Shown in pieces: positions 1 to 12,229 of a DNA stretch of 64,000 bases (its first letter is position 1; every line of letters starts with the position of its first letter). This DNA comes from Tachypleus tridentatus. Taxonomy: Eukaryota; Arthropoda; Merostomata; Xiphosura; Limulidae. The notes under the pieces are model-generated. The model did not search any database, was not told where the DNA came from, and was given only the letters and a program-made list of their open reading frames with translations. The DNA is taken from NCBI RefSeq assembly GCF_004210375.1, contig NC_134837.1:19539586-19603585 (forward strand). The letters are read 5' to 3'. The position numbers and the translations under genes are program-made.

Positions 1-3000
1 AAATGTACAGTGAAATTAAAAGTTGGAAGTCATGAACTAAACATTACCATTATTTTCTTCCTTGAAAGCATCATTTGGCTGATTGTTACTTTTCTTATCT
101 TCACAGTTTTAGCTGTTATTTTTTTTGTCTGTTTTCTTTATGTTTTATGGTTGTATTGTCTGTACTTTAGCTCACTGTCTCTTTTCAAAAGCAGTAAATC
201 ACAACAGGAGCTCATTAGCCATTTGTTTTAAATGCAGCAAAGTGGTGACTTGCATGTTCTTTGCAGGTATAAGCTGTAGCTCTGTTTTGCTCTCTAGTGC
301 CTACTTTTCACATCCTTATATTTTTCTCACCACCCTACCTTATTACCTTTCCTCCATATACCTATGTCTGAAGAACTTCATTCTGCCCCTAAAAGGTTTT
401 TAGGAGAGTTTCTTTTTACCATGATGGCTTGTACCACTTCTTCTGCATTATTCTTATTTGTTTGGTTTTCTGCTGTTGAGGATTTTGGGTTTGGGATATT
501 CTCCTTACTAACATATGCCTATCTACTTCTCTGCCTTCTCTGTCAAGCTCTCTTTATTTTTTTTTCACCTGATGTTTGCAGCAGTGTTCTTGATTCACTG
601 GAGACACTGAAGACACCCACAGTTTTTCTCTTCTCCATCTCTCTCATCTCTCCTTCCCCTTTTCTTTTCTCTTTCCTCTGACCCACTCTGTCTTCAGCAT
701 CTCAGAGATGCAATATCAGATCTTTTAGTCAAACACATCACTGAGAGGGTATATGACCCTATTATCTATTCATGGTTCCCAAGAAGACTAAGGACTAGTA
801 ATAAGCCTCTCATATGTTTAGTTATAACACAATTTAAGATGATTAATTTTTTTCTCTCAGATGTCTTTTTTCACCTGAGCTGGGGACGATCAAGGTTGAT
901 ATATTGTATATCTTCCTCTATATCCTAATTGCCAAATTTTACAAACATTTTCCACAATCAGTATTTTGGAATCAAATATTCAAATTCTGTGGTCTTTCCT
1001 TTATCACAGTGCTTGTCACTTCTGTATTCAAAAGAGGCATGAAGACCTTTGCTTACCACTTTCATGGCCTAGGACTGAGATTTCACTTCTACATGGATAA
1101 TTGACTCTTTGCTACCCATTCCCAGAAATTTCCTCTTCTCACACCTCTTTTCTTCTACAGGAGGCTGCTCAGTTGGGGTGCATTTTCTAGATATTTAAGT
1201 CCTTTTTCATGACCACTCAATATTTGGCACATCTGAGTGTTTTCTACAGCTCTTTTCTCAGCCTTCTCTCTTTAACCCATCAGCTGTGTAGTGTCTGGTC
1301 ACCAAGTTTCACATTTCTTATTTTCATCCTGTGATAGATGTTCTTTTTGCTTTGAGGACTTATTTTGTTTTCTGGAGCATGCACAAATGTGCCTTCTCTG
1401 GTTGGTCTTGTGAAACTAATAGAGTCTTTCTTGGGATCTGTTGTTCTTGATTGGAAACTTTTTCTCCTCTACTCAAGAAATTGTAATGATGGCTAGACTG
1501 TGCTAATACTACTTTTGTTATTCCTTTACCACCCTCAGACCAAAATCTCTATTTCTTTACTCATGCTTTCCTCTCAGGTTGAGGCACTTTTCTGTTCTGA
1601 TACTTGAATACCAGATGAGTGTTCACATCATTATATTTTAACTTCTTGCTAGTTGCTGGGCATATTCCCATTTTCTGCTTGGTCTGGTGGATCAGTTGGA
1701 CATGATATAGTCTAACAATTCTATAATCATTTTTTACGTCAGTTGTCAAGGTGCACCTGTTCCAGGACCCTTTACTTTCAGACACTGGACCAACTCTTCT
1801 GGAATAATTCACATGAGGTTAATTTTTGTTATCTGCCATATACTTGGAGATATGTACCTTATGGTGGACTGCCTTAGTTGGATTGTGTTCTACCCAAGAG
1901 GTTGACCCTCCAATCCCATGTTTTTCATTGGGTTTGCTCTTTGTTGCGCATTTCTCTCATAGATGCCTTTTCCACCCTTTCTCAATTCCAAGTTTCCTCT
2001 CTTTTGGTCCTCTGCTCCTTATCTGTTGTCTCTGGTTGCTGATGCTGTCATCCAGGACTAGTCTCACATTCTATATGTATATCCTTCTCTTTCATTGCAC
2101 CTTAATATGTGACATTTCTTGTTGAGTTCCCTATGGTGCTTCTTTGGCTAACTCAACCTTGGTTGTTTTTGTTATTCTTCATTTAGTGTCCACACCCACC
2201 TCCTCTCCCAAGTATTCCTTCTCTGTTGCTTCAAGTTCTCGTGCTGTTTTTTCATTAAGGGATATTATCCCTTCATATTCACATGTGGGATTTGTCTGGT
2301 TCATCACCTTTCTGGACAGACTCTCCAGTTATGTAGCCTTCTTCTCATCACATTTCTATCATCCTTTCGCTCTGACTTTATATCAGTGAAAGTGATGGAT
2401 CTTTCATTTTTGGTCCATCTGTTATTGCCTCTCCTTTCCTCCCAGCCATCCTACTGTAAACCACCTAAGTACCTTGTTTTACTCAATTACTTGACCACGG
2501 ATTGTTTGTCTCTACCATTGCTGGTTATCAGGTTGCATTGTCAACTATATTTCACCTTTCCTGATGCTACAAGGTGTTTTCTTCTGCTCTCTCCTTCTAC
2601 ACCAACCTCCTCGTGTGACTCCCATGCCTGACTGGGACCTGAACATAGTTTTGCATGTTTTCATGTGTGCAGCTTTTGAGCCATTTTTCTTTGCACCACA
2701 TTTCTTTCAAGACATATTTCCTCCTCCTCCTCACCTGTGATTGCATGTTCCTCTACTAAAACTGTTATTACCTTCCTAAGATTTTTTCCATGCAGGGAGG
2801 CAACCACACTTTCTCTCATGTCACCCTTCCTTCTGTCTTTTACCTCTATAATCATTCAGATTTGGATCAACTCCTATATCCTGTTTTGTGTTACTTATGA
2901 TCTATTTTTTTTCTTTTTGAAATCCCTGTCTTTGTCTATTCCTACCCTGGGTTTTGCCTTCTTCCAAAGGCTTCTTTCATTCAATCCATACTGGATGGGT

Positions 3001-4140
3001 TTTTCAACTCCTCTGGTTGGTGTATTCTTTGAATATAGTTGTTTGCAGACTTTTACATGTCTTTCACATTCATTACCTGTCTCACTGTTGTTTTTTTGCT
3101 TCCCATCTTCACCAACCTTCGGACAGTTGGACAAGATATCCCAGGCAGGTATGAAGATAGTTCCCCTCACCTTTGCCACTTGTTATATTCCTCATTTTGC
3201 TGTTTCACTTCCTGCTGTGATTCAAATTTTCCCAGTTGCTATTCTTAAGACAACCCACTGTTTTTGAGATTAGTAAGTATGTTTTGTTATTGCTTTTCTG
3301 CCCTTTCTGTTAAAGTGGATCCTCCCCAAAGCCACATTTGGCTAGGGGCAGTGGACAACATAAAATAATCTGTCCTGGAGTTGAGATGTTCAAGAAGACC
3401 ACTAGAGATATCATCATGGTGATAAATTTACTCAGTTATCTGATTCATACTGTATCAGTTTCCTAGACTATCACAGAAAAAGCTGACACCAGGGAACAGG
3501 GGAGTGATGACTTGCTTTTAAAAATAAGGTTAAAATGATCATCAATTGTACCATCTCCAGTAAAAGACCTTACTGACTATTAATCCATTGAGGATCCTAA
3601 CACTTCTCCAGGCTTCTTCACTATGAATCACCTTTCACTCTTCATGTGGAGCATGTGAGACACCAGTTTCTAGTTACCAATTAGGCTTATTGCAGTGTGG
3701 TGAGTAGTAGATCCATAATGACTCTGACAGTTTAGTACAGGTCACCCTTCATACAGCTAATGTGCCCTCTTCCTGCAGCCAGAGTCTGTGTAATAGAGTC
3801 GAGGTGAGCACATATTGTATTTCTTGATTGATCCATAACCATACTGCACATAATGGTTTCTTGATGAATTCCATGCAGATGTTTAGTTAATCTTGATCAC
3901 ATTATGCTTATTCTTCAGGCTCTTTCACCTTTTCCTTCCTTTCATCTTGGGCCGAGAGTATACCCTGGATGGGACAAAAAAGATTCTTTTTCACACAGGT
4001 GTGCCCCAATGGAGTCCTTACCACTGTTTGTTGCACACTATGGGCCTTTCCTTTCAGTGCATTCTAAAGGGAACTTATCTAGGTTTAATTTTTCTAATGG
4101 CCCTACCACTATCTCAGCATGAGATTCTAGCATTTCTCTG
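1..4140 (+). mobile_element. Decayed DIRS-like retrotransposon with RT and RNase H remnants
   Basis: Frameshifted coding remnants read on the + strand. At about 1030-1115 the translation resembles DIRS reverse transcriptase around its catalytic box (KTFAYHFHGLGLRFHFYMDN, where the family has YLDD). Around 1480-1910 are weak RNase H-like remnants ending in a degenerate AD.LSR-type segment (VDCLSW). At about 1900-2130 the text matches the region after RNase H (EVDPPIPCF then FLNSKFPLF, like the usual EWSLHP..F and FATRLN..LP). Many stops and frameshifts show it is dead. No tyrosine recombinase motif could be read with confidence between 2700 and 4140, and the left end is outside the window. It could be a separate copy or part of the 4.14-8.28 kb copy that follows. 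Confidence 0.6.
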
Positions 4141-4149
4141 GGAAGTACT

Positions 4150-4400
4150 AAGTTATTATCTCAGAAGATAACATTTTCTTTATCTAAAAATATACTTCCA
4201 ATATGATGTAATACCTCCTCTTACAAAAATAGCTATTCTCGGTCAGTGCTGTCCTGTAAAAAACAATAACATTTTGTCACATAGCACAAGAGTTTAATCT
4301 TCCACTTAGTTGGAAGTGATTGATTCCAACATCTCTCTCAAGCTAATTATCGTGTGAGAACCCTCCACCAATAAATGTGTGACATACTCTCTTGATGCAG
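4150..4400. repeat. Left inverted terminal repeat of DIRS-like copy
   Basis: Reverse complement of the sequence at about 8035-8275 with roughly three-quarters identity by eye. It runs directly into the 42-bp tandem array. Confidence 0.6.
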
Positions 4401-4530
4401 GTGACTCCACCAATAAATGTGTGACATACTCTCTTGATGCAGGTGACTCCACCAATAAATGTGTGACATACTCTCTTGATGCATGTGACTCCACCAATAA
4501 ATGTGTGACATACTCTCTTGATGCAGGTGA
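4362..4530. repeat. 42-bp minisatellite, about 4 copies
   Basis: Near-identical 42-bp units built on ccaccaataaatgtgtgac plus atactctcttgatgcaggtg. The unit is single-copy in the inverted counterpart near 8045-8085 (as reverse complement), so the array grew from terminal-repeat sequence. Confidence 0.9.
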
Positions 4531-4912
4531 CTCCCTCTAATCAGTTCTACCAAATTGTCATGTGACTCCCTCTAATCAGTTCTACCAAATTGTCATGTGA
4601 CTCCCTCTAATCAGTTCTACCAAATTGTCATGTGACTCCCTCTAATCAGTTCTACCAAATTGTCATGTGACTCCCTCTAATCAGTTCTACCAAATTGTCA
4701 TGTGACTCCCTCTAATCAGTTCTACCAAATTGTCATGTGACTCCCTCTAATCAGTTCTACCAAATTGTCATGTGACTCCCTCTAATCAGTTCTACCAAAT
4801 TGTCATGTGGCTCCCTCTAATCAGTTCTACCAAATTGTCATGTGACTCCCTCTAATCAGTTCTACCAAATTGTCATGTGGCTCCCTCTAATCAGTTCTAC
4901 CAAATTGTCACT
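4529..4912. repeat. 35-bp minisatellite, about 11 copies
   Basis: Tandem 35-bp units (gactccctctaatcagttc followed by taccaaattgtcatgt), almost identical, with two units carrying g for a in the first positions. The low divergence shows recent expansion. It abuts the 42-bp array with no gap. Confidence 0.95.
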
Positions 4913-4984
4913 TCTCTCTTGGCAGTACTCATAACATTTAGTTTGTGCTCTCTTCTCTGATGCTCAACTCCAAAGTTTGGGATG

Positions 4985-5350
4985 TAGTTCTATCAGTAGA
5001 AGGTTTCAGGATAATGGTCTTTACTCAAACAGTCTTACCTCCTTCAAACCGTAAACTTCTGCTTGTCCAAGGTACTTTAGTTCACACTCTTTTCAAGTTT
5101 GACTAATCCTGTTTTAAATTGACTTTTTGAGTGGTGGCTTATCTCATTCTCAAGGGTACCCTGCTTGTTCACTTTGAATAAACAGTGTGGTTATATCAAT
5201 AGAAGGCATCAGGATAATAGTTTCTGGTCCTTCACACATAGAAATTTCTGCTAGTCCAGAATGCTTTATTTCACACTTCATTTTTGTGTGGTTTGACTGG
5301 TCCTGTTTTATTTTCACTTTTCGAGAGTGGTGACTTATCATTTGTTAAAA
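4985..5350. repeat. Diverged tandem duplication, period about 200 bp
   Basis: Two diverged units share atcaRtagaaggYWtcagga, then ttctgcttgtcc/ttctgctagtcc, then gaStRgtcctgttttaWWtt and gagWgtggYgacttatc in the same order. A third, weaker trace follows at 5350-5480. It lies inside the DIRS-like copy. Confidence 0.55.
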
Positions 5351-6899
5351 GGTATTGCTTGTTCCTTTTGAGGTAAAGAGTGGATTTCCTTTTTTTTTTA
5401 ATCCACACTTGACATTCAACTTCTTGAAGATCATGTTCAAGGTACCTTGTTCTTGTTGCTAATTGACTTTTCAATCTTGACACATTTTTCTAAGGAATGA
5501 TCTCTCAATCCTCCTAATTTTTGATGGCTCTGCCTCCTTTGGCATAGTCTTCCATGTAAACTTTTTAAATCTTTTAGTACTTCCTAGTTAGTTATCTCCT
5601 TTGTTTTTGGTTGCTGGTTCATCATCCATTTACACTGGCTGTCACTAAGTTCAGACATGTATACATTACTTTTTCTCATTTCATTAGTCTTCTCCAAAAT
5701 TTTGTGCATCCATGCCACTCTGGTTCATGTTTTTCTGATTAATTTTTCATGGCAGGTACTGCTTTGGTTTTCTCTGTTGTTTTGGTATGATCTATTTCTG
5801 TTATTCTTGATTGATTTTATTAACCTGAATTTTTGTGGTTCATGTAGTATATCTCTTTCAACTTTTTTGATTTTTACCATCTTTCACATTTCTTTTCAAA
5901 GGGATCTAGATGATAATCTCTTTCTAGTACATGTTGTTTTCAGTGATTCTTTATGTTAAATCCATTTCCCATGTCTCCTCCCTTTATTCCATTTCTTTGT
6001 CTGTAATTTTTTCCCTTCCTTTCTACAATACTCATTGGGTTTGGATTGTGATTTGATTACCCTTTCATTCCTTGTTTCCTTCTTATCATCACTTCCTGGT
6101 GTCTTCACTTTGATCTTGCACTTTCCTTTTTCCCTGGATATACACTTTACCATCCCTTGGAGGTACTTCATATATCAAGCACTGGGTCTACATCTCATAC
6201 ATTCATCTCCCATTCTCTGCTTTGTATAGCTGTTTCCTCCTTTTTATGGTACTGTCATACACCTGTTGCCATCCTTCACTCTTTAATGAGACTGTGACTT
6301 GGTAAATTGTCTTTTGGTGTATATACTTCTTTCAGGGGTATGCCCCTTTTTTTGTATTCTGGATGCCACTCTGTTTTGAGTGGTTCTTGATCATGTGTTC
6401 TTTAAACATTCATATATGCACTGGAAGCCATGTAAACTTACATATTATCATTCCAATACCATGCAGTGGACACTGTGAAGATGGGATACTCCACAAGATT
6501 TGCTTCATATGTTTGCCCATCTCAGACTGTACTCACACATGGACTACATGGTCAAAACAGAAGAGAATAGCTACTCATCCCTATCGTGCCTTGTATTGAA
6601 TAAACTGTTAGGATTTGCTTAACAAAATAGGGTTTTTGCAGCTACTCATTGCACTGTCTCAGGTGTTGTTGTTCCTCCATGCCTCCCCTCTCCCTTTTCT
6701 TCTAATGGAGTTTAAGAGTCCTTAGGTCTTTCCAGTTCTAAGCTGTTGGGATGCATCCTCCTGAATGGGTTAATGAAATATTAACAAAATATAGAAGTCA
6801 TTATAAAACTATTCAGTTGAGAGTAGGATGGTGGTGTTCTGCTGGTCTAGATGGCATGATATCATCCACTATGAAATAAAAATAAATGGGAATAACTGT

Positions 6900-7560
6900 C
6901 AAAATTGTAATTCACCCTTTGATTGTAATTCCTCATCCTATCCCCATGTAGATGTCAATTCTTAGTTGCTGGGTTTTCGATTCAGAGTTGAACCATTCAA
7001 CATAAATCTTCACATATATATTACAAATGTCTCTATTACCATCTTCAGATACATTCTTGTTACTCCGTAAGATGTGCAGATTGTTATGGTTCTTCCCCTT
7101 ACACTATCCCTCTATGTTTATTAATCTCATGATGTCACTGAGCATGGGGTGTTTCATGTCATTTTAAACTTTGAGGACTGTGGTTTATATTAAGCAGACA
7201 TCTTTTTGATACCAGTTGTTGGGTTCTGAGCTTGATTTATCAGTTTTCATATTCTCATGTGCCATGTTTGTAAATTGGGGGGATAATAAGTTGCCTCTGA
7301 TTTCATGAACTTGTGGTGAAGATGGTATGATTATGTTTCCTACTTCCACATAGATGTCAATTCTTGGTGATCTGCATTTTGAACTTTAGTCAACTTGTTA
7401 ATGGTATGATTCTTTTTCCTACCCTACGTGGACATTAGGACTTGGTAGCCAGGTTTTGGGTTGTAGTTGCCTTATCAATCATATGATTCTCAATCTACCC
7501 CTGCATGGATGTCAGATAATAACAGGTTAGTTTTGGATGTAGTTTACTTGCCACGTATGG
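6900..7560 (+). repeat. Degenerate internal repeats of the DIRS-like 3' region
   Basis: Three to four diverged repeats of about 90-150 bp share a core like atggatgtcaattcttggt, then a glycine-type GGtttt stretch and a (a/t)tggtatgattct tract. The same motif recurs at 22040-22460 in the second DIRS-like copy, so it is part of the element rather than host sequence. Confidence 0.45.
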
Positions 7561-8034
7561 CCTGTTGTATTCTAGCCACTTTACGCCTGTTTGCGCATCC
7601 TCTTGTTCTTGCTAACTTTTCTATTGTCTGTGACCGAGTTTCATAAATATTATATGGTTCTCACCTCCTTGGATGTGCTCCTCTATTTTTTAGTGCATAT
7701 ATACAAAATCTTTCCATGATGGGTGAAGAGTATACCTGGTTCAGAAGTGGTGTGGTCTCACACATCAGATCTTCAGTTGTGAAGATTTACTCTCAGGTAG
7801 TGTCCTTCACTTGCTTATTTCTTTCCCTCACACTGGTCTCTTCACCTATTTAATGTGGGATTCTAACTATTTGTATGAAAAGAGGTAAGGTGTCACATCG
7901 GAAAATATAATTTTCTGGTAATAAAAACGTATTTCCAATAGGTGCTTATCTTTTTCACACTTCCTAGCTTTCCTCTCCAGTGAAAACTGGTGCTTCAAAT
8001 ACCACCTGCAACTTGAAGTGATAATTTGTTAAAA

Positions 8035-8278
8035 TTGAATAAAGGGAGTCACATGTGTCAGTAAAGTATGTCGCACTCTTATTGGTGGAGGGTTTTGACA
8101 TGATGATTTTTATGAATGATGGAATCAGTCAATGCCCATTTAGTGAGAGATTAAAGGCTTGTGGCATTTTTTTTCCATATAGAGGGAAGCACTGAATGAG
8201 AATAGCTATTTATGTGAGAGGAGGTCTATTGGAAATACATTTTCGGTATAGGAAAATTATAAGTTCTGATATCTCTTC
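8035..8278. repeat. Right inverted terminal repeat of DIRS-like copy
   Basis: Inverted partner of 4150-4400. It also resembles the right end of the second DIRS-like copy near 22930-23195 in direct orientation. Confidence 0.6.
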
Positions 8279-8519
8279 ATGAATTGCCACTTTCTCTCTC
8301 CACTTCCAGTACAACTTTTTCTTTCCTCATCTAAGAATAAAGCCATCATGAGTGCAAGTATATAGGGGGAGTTAATGTGCATGAAGGTTGTGTTACCCTT
8401 CTGTTGATGGAGGATTGTTGTTTTGGGATGACATTATAATGCGCCAGTGCAGTTCATCAGGGTAAGTTGAACTTTTGTAGCCTTCAGTGTTATTGCTTAC
8501 AAAGTTATAATCTAGAAAA

Positions 8520-8950
8520 TTAGACCAATATGTCATGCACACGTCACATCCTTTGACCAATATGTCATGCACACATGTCACATCCTTTGACCAATATGTC
8601 ATGCACATGTCACATCCTTTGACCAATATGTCATGCACATGTCACATCCTTTGACCAATATGTCATGCACACATGTCACATCCTTTGACCAATATGTCAT
8701 GCACACGTCACATCCTTTGACCAATATGTCATGCACACACGTCACATCCTTTGACCAATATGTCATGCACACGTCACATCCTTTGACCAATATGTCATGC
8801 ACACACGTCACATCCTTTGACCAATATGTCATGCACATGTCACATCCTTTGACCAATATGTCATGCACACATGTCACATCCTTTGACCAATATGTCATGC
8901 ACACATGTCACATCCTTTGACCAATATGTCATGCACACGTCACATCCTTT
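8520..8950. repeat. 32/34-bp minisatellite, about 13 copies
   Basis: Unit ccaatatgtcatgcacac plus gtcacatcctttga. Units differ mainly by a CA dinucleotide (cacgtc, catgtc, cacatgtc, cacacgtc), giving 32- or 34-bp lengths. Reading frames stay open on both strands for about 100 codons because the units lack stops in those frames; this is a property of the repeat, not evidence of a gene. Confidence 0.95.
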
Positions 8951-11900
8951 TTTCACAAATTTCCAGTAATTCTTTCTGATGTTTTATGTTATATAAATTT
9001 AGAACCAGGAGAGAGGAAAAGTTTAAATTTGTCATATGGCATGTAATGCTACATTGTTTTCAATACATACTGTTGTCAGTCTTGTAATCAGTTCGAACAT
9101 TTATCTGGTGGTTTTCAGACTGAACAGCAAAGGGAAGTAATTTAAACTCTTTGCTTTGTTAGAATGACAGTTAATATTTATGGGGCATTATTTTATTTGT
9201 TCAGATTGTTATTATACATTCCTACTTGCATTATTAAGGTATGTACAAATTATTTAGTGTAATAGTACCATTATTATAAAAAGTAGACTTAAAATTCATT
9301 GGCAACCAACAGCAAAAGGAAGAACAGGAAACGAAATGTATTCTATATTTCTTGTTTTGCATGCTTGTTTTTATTGTTATAAATATAATTAAAATATAAA
9401 AATTAGAAACTTGTTAGCTTAGATAAAATTGGATTAGATGAGGTAATGAAAAATAATAAAAATTCTTCACAAAGTGTACACATGAACAACTTGTATATTA
9501 TGTTATTCAATACGGTGTACACTTAGTGACGTGCAACTTGTGTGTTGGGATTCTTAGTTGGACATGGTTTAATAGTCATTAAAAACAAAATTACATTTAA
9601 ACAGATGTAGCTTGCTGGGAGCTTCAAACTACTTAAAATACACAATTGTAATTTCTTTTCACAATATGCAGTCTTTCTAGAAGTTAAATTGGGTCATTTA
9701 GGTTAATTTTATGTATTTTCATGATAGTGACAAAGGCAGTCAAATTTATAAAGTTAGGGTATAGAAAATAACAGATAAGATCTAAAGTTTAATTTAAAAA
9801 ATCATTTGATATTTATTAAAAAGATTTCAGAGGTTATGCAGATGAAATTTTTTCAGATCATGAAAAATATTTTTAATCTTCACATTTCACTTTGCACTTG
9901 GAGCAGTTAACACTAACTTAACACTAACTCCATAATTCTCCCATATTTATCCCATATTCTGGGATAAATCTTTAGTAAAACTACATAGCTAAAATTTAGG
10001 TTTTGAATACAAAAGTCTTGTAATATTTACTGAAAGCTTGTCATATTTCTTCAAGATACACAAACATATTAAAAGTTATAGTATGAAACTATGATGTTTG
10101 TTTTGTGGTTACAAGGTCATTTGATTGACCAACCCAGTATGCAAAGAATTGATATCAGGAAGTTTACTTAGTACCATATGACTCATTTCACTTAACTCAT
10201 TAATTAGAAGTTTCAACAGCTTTTCCAAAGTAATGAAACTGACTAAAAATATTTTCCTCTATTTGACACCTTAGTAGGTTTTTACAGGGATGTCTTGCCT
10301 GCTACCTAAAATATGTAAATCTGCTAACACTGCATGTTCTGTTATTTCTGATACAGAGATGGCCACCTGAAAGCTGTATGTTTAGGTTGAATAGTACATT
10401 TAAAATGTCTCCACTTCACTTTCTTCTTACATTAAATATAAAACATTTTATAAATATAACTGAGGAGATAATTGTGTCAATGTGATGGATTAGAAATTCT
10501 GAAAAATGCACTAAATTTATCCAGGCCATTGATGTATCAAAAGGGTTTTGGATCTGGTCCATTGCATTTTATCCTTACATGGCATTTAATTTAACAAGGA
10601 ATATTAAGTTCACACTAAAATTATTCTGTCATGTGCATGAAGATGGCTCCTAACTTTTCTAACATCTTTGTGGTGTAATTGAAAACGTTTAAACCTCACA
10701 ATTGGAACTAAATTGATGACATGTTCTTGATTTGCTGATACAGAATGACTACTTCAAAGCTAACCCCTTTTAATGAATTTTTAGGTTTATTGTTTACTAT
10801 TCCTCTATCCAGATAAACTTACCTGATGCCCTTTGAAGGACAGCTACTATACACTGACATATAGAGAAAACCACCAAATAGATGCAAATAAAGCCCTTAT
10901 TTTGAAAGTGATCCCATATTGTTTTGTGAAAATAACCATAAAACATTGTATTTTTTCAATCAATTTAATTTACATGTCTATATATATTTAAGTTTTCATT
11001 AAAATGTGGTAAAAAAGAACATTTGAAATAAATAAATTAATCAGAAAACCTATAAATACCCATATATTTCTGGTCGATGATCCTTTAGAAACCTATGTTT
11101 TCATGCTACAGCCTCTGTTTTTGTTTTGTTTTTGAAATAAAGTGGCAGTGCTGTAGTAGCTTTCACCGCGAATGTGCTATAATATCACATACAGCTAAGC
11201 TCTCAGTATGAAGAAAAACAATCCATGATACAAAGAAATTATAAAGACTCAGAAAATAATGGTTTGCAAAATCTAATACCACTTGATGAGAAACTCTCAA
11301 TATTCCAGTGTTTAAGAATCGAGCAGAATTCCACTGAAGGCTATTTATCTCAATATTCCAGTGCTGAAGAACCAAGCAGAATTCCACTGAAGACTGTTTA
11401 TCTCTTTTTTTAAACTCAAGAACATCTTGGGTGATATGAAAAAGTATTTCCCATTTTACTTCAACTCACTGATGGCTTAAAACAAAATTTTCTGAAATTT
11501 CTGTTACTCCATTACGAAAGAGTAAATATTTATTTTGAAGATATCTTAGTTCATACTACATTTACCAAAGAATGATTGTCATTTTTGTAATAAAGCTCTT
11601 ATCAAGCCAGCAAGTCTGTGTAGAATTCCAAGATGCTATTCAAACAAAAATTAAAATCACTTTGAAATTACAAAAGGGATTTTTTTCTTGATATTTATCA
11701 TATGTAGTGTAAATTTTAAGTCAGAATGTTGAGCAAACAAGTTTCTTAAGAGCATGTTTGAACTACTATAAAACTTTCTGCATTGCTTCTCAGTATCACA
11801 TAAATAATTTGGTCTTATAACTGACATACATTGTTTTTATTTATTGTTTGTGTTTTTTTGTGTATGTGTTTTGTTTAACTGATGTGTTTATGTTGTATGT

Positions 11901-12176
11901 CTATATATATATAGCCTTGTTTCCTTATTGGATTGTGTCACATTTTAAAAGATTATTGGTTATATTTCTATTGTGCTCCTGTTTTGAGTAATTGCTTAAA
12001 TTGTTAATTTGTAATGTATATGTACTAAACATTTATTTTATATTTTATTCTAAACCATTTTTTTCTTGAATTCTATAAATCTACCATTTGCTTTGTGAGA
12101 AGGCATTGCATTAATGGAATATGCTTTATTTCACTTAAATAGAAAATTTTGTGATAATATACTGTTTTTATTTTAG
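8951..12176 (+). other. AT-rich intron of the PPT2-like gene
   Basis: No coding exon, tRNA or clear transposon was recognised. It would be part of the intron upstream of the first visible PPT2 exon. The only structure seen is a 56-bp two-copy tandem duplication at 11292-11402 (tctcaatattccagtg plus gcagaattccactgaa in each). Upstream PPT2 exons carrying the Ser nucleophile were searched for by eye and not found here. Confidence 0.5.
11292..11402. repeat. Two-copy 56-bp tandem duplication
   Basis: Two adjacent diverged copies share tctcaatattccagtg, agcagaattccactgaag and a tttatctc end. Confidence 0.8.
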
Positions 12177-12229
12177 GTTTTTCTATACAGTAAAAGGACA
12201 AATGTTTTCAGTTGGAAATTATTGGAATG
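12177..12229 (+). CDS. PPT2: PPT2-like exon (a)
   Basis: Acceptor ttttattttag, donor GTAAGA. It encodes [17 protein letters not shown] plus one base of the next codon. The first base completes a codon from an upstream exon outside the window. The match to the family is in the NYWHDP-type segment that continues in the next exon. Confidence 0.88.

Larger units (their letters stand above)
4140..8278 (+). mobile_element. DIRS-like copy bounded by inverted terminal repeats
   Basis: The segment near 4150-4400 is the reverse complement of 8035-8275: both contain gagaatagctatt, gtRagaggaggt and attggtggaggg in matching order and spacing. Inverted terminal repeats are a hallmark of DIRS retrotransposons. 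The last 0.7 kb (about 7600-8270) also aligns in the same orientation with the 3' end of the second copy at 22.6-23.2 kb, so the two are one family. No clear RT is visible inside, so this copy is probably non-autonomous or internally deleted. Its interior is T-rich on the + strand and full of stops. Confidence 0.6.

Noticed and set aside
2737..3267. 176-codon ORF, hydrophobic, as a membrane protein gene
   Set aside because: It lies in T-rich decayed DIRS-like sequence, where hydrophobic ORFs arise from pyrimidine bias; no conserved motif.
4306..4553. Repeat-peptide ORFs on the - strand
   Set aside because: Translation of the 42-bp minisatellite only.
4362..4912. CRISPR-like repeat array
   Set aside because: Units are contiguous with no unique spacers, in a eukaryotic context; the same holds for the arrays at 8.5, 51.1, 54.4 and 58.4 kb.
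8599..8920. Long ORFs on both strands encoding a 22-residue repeat peptide
   Set aside because: They coincide exactly with the 32/34-bp minisatellite, are open on both strands and have no flanking gene signals.
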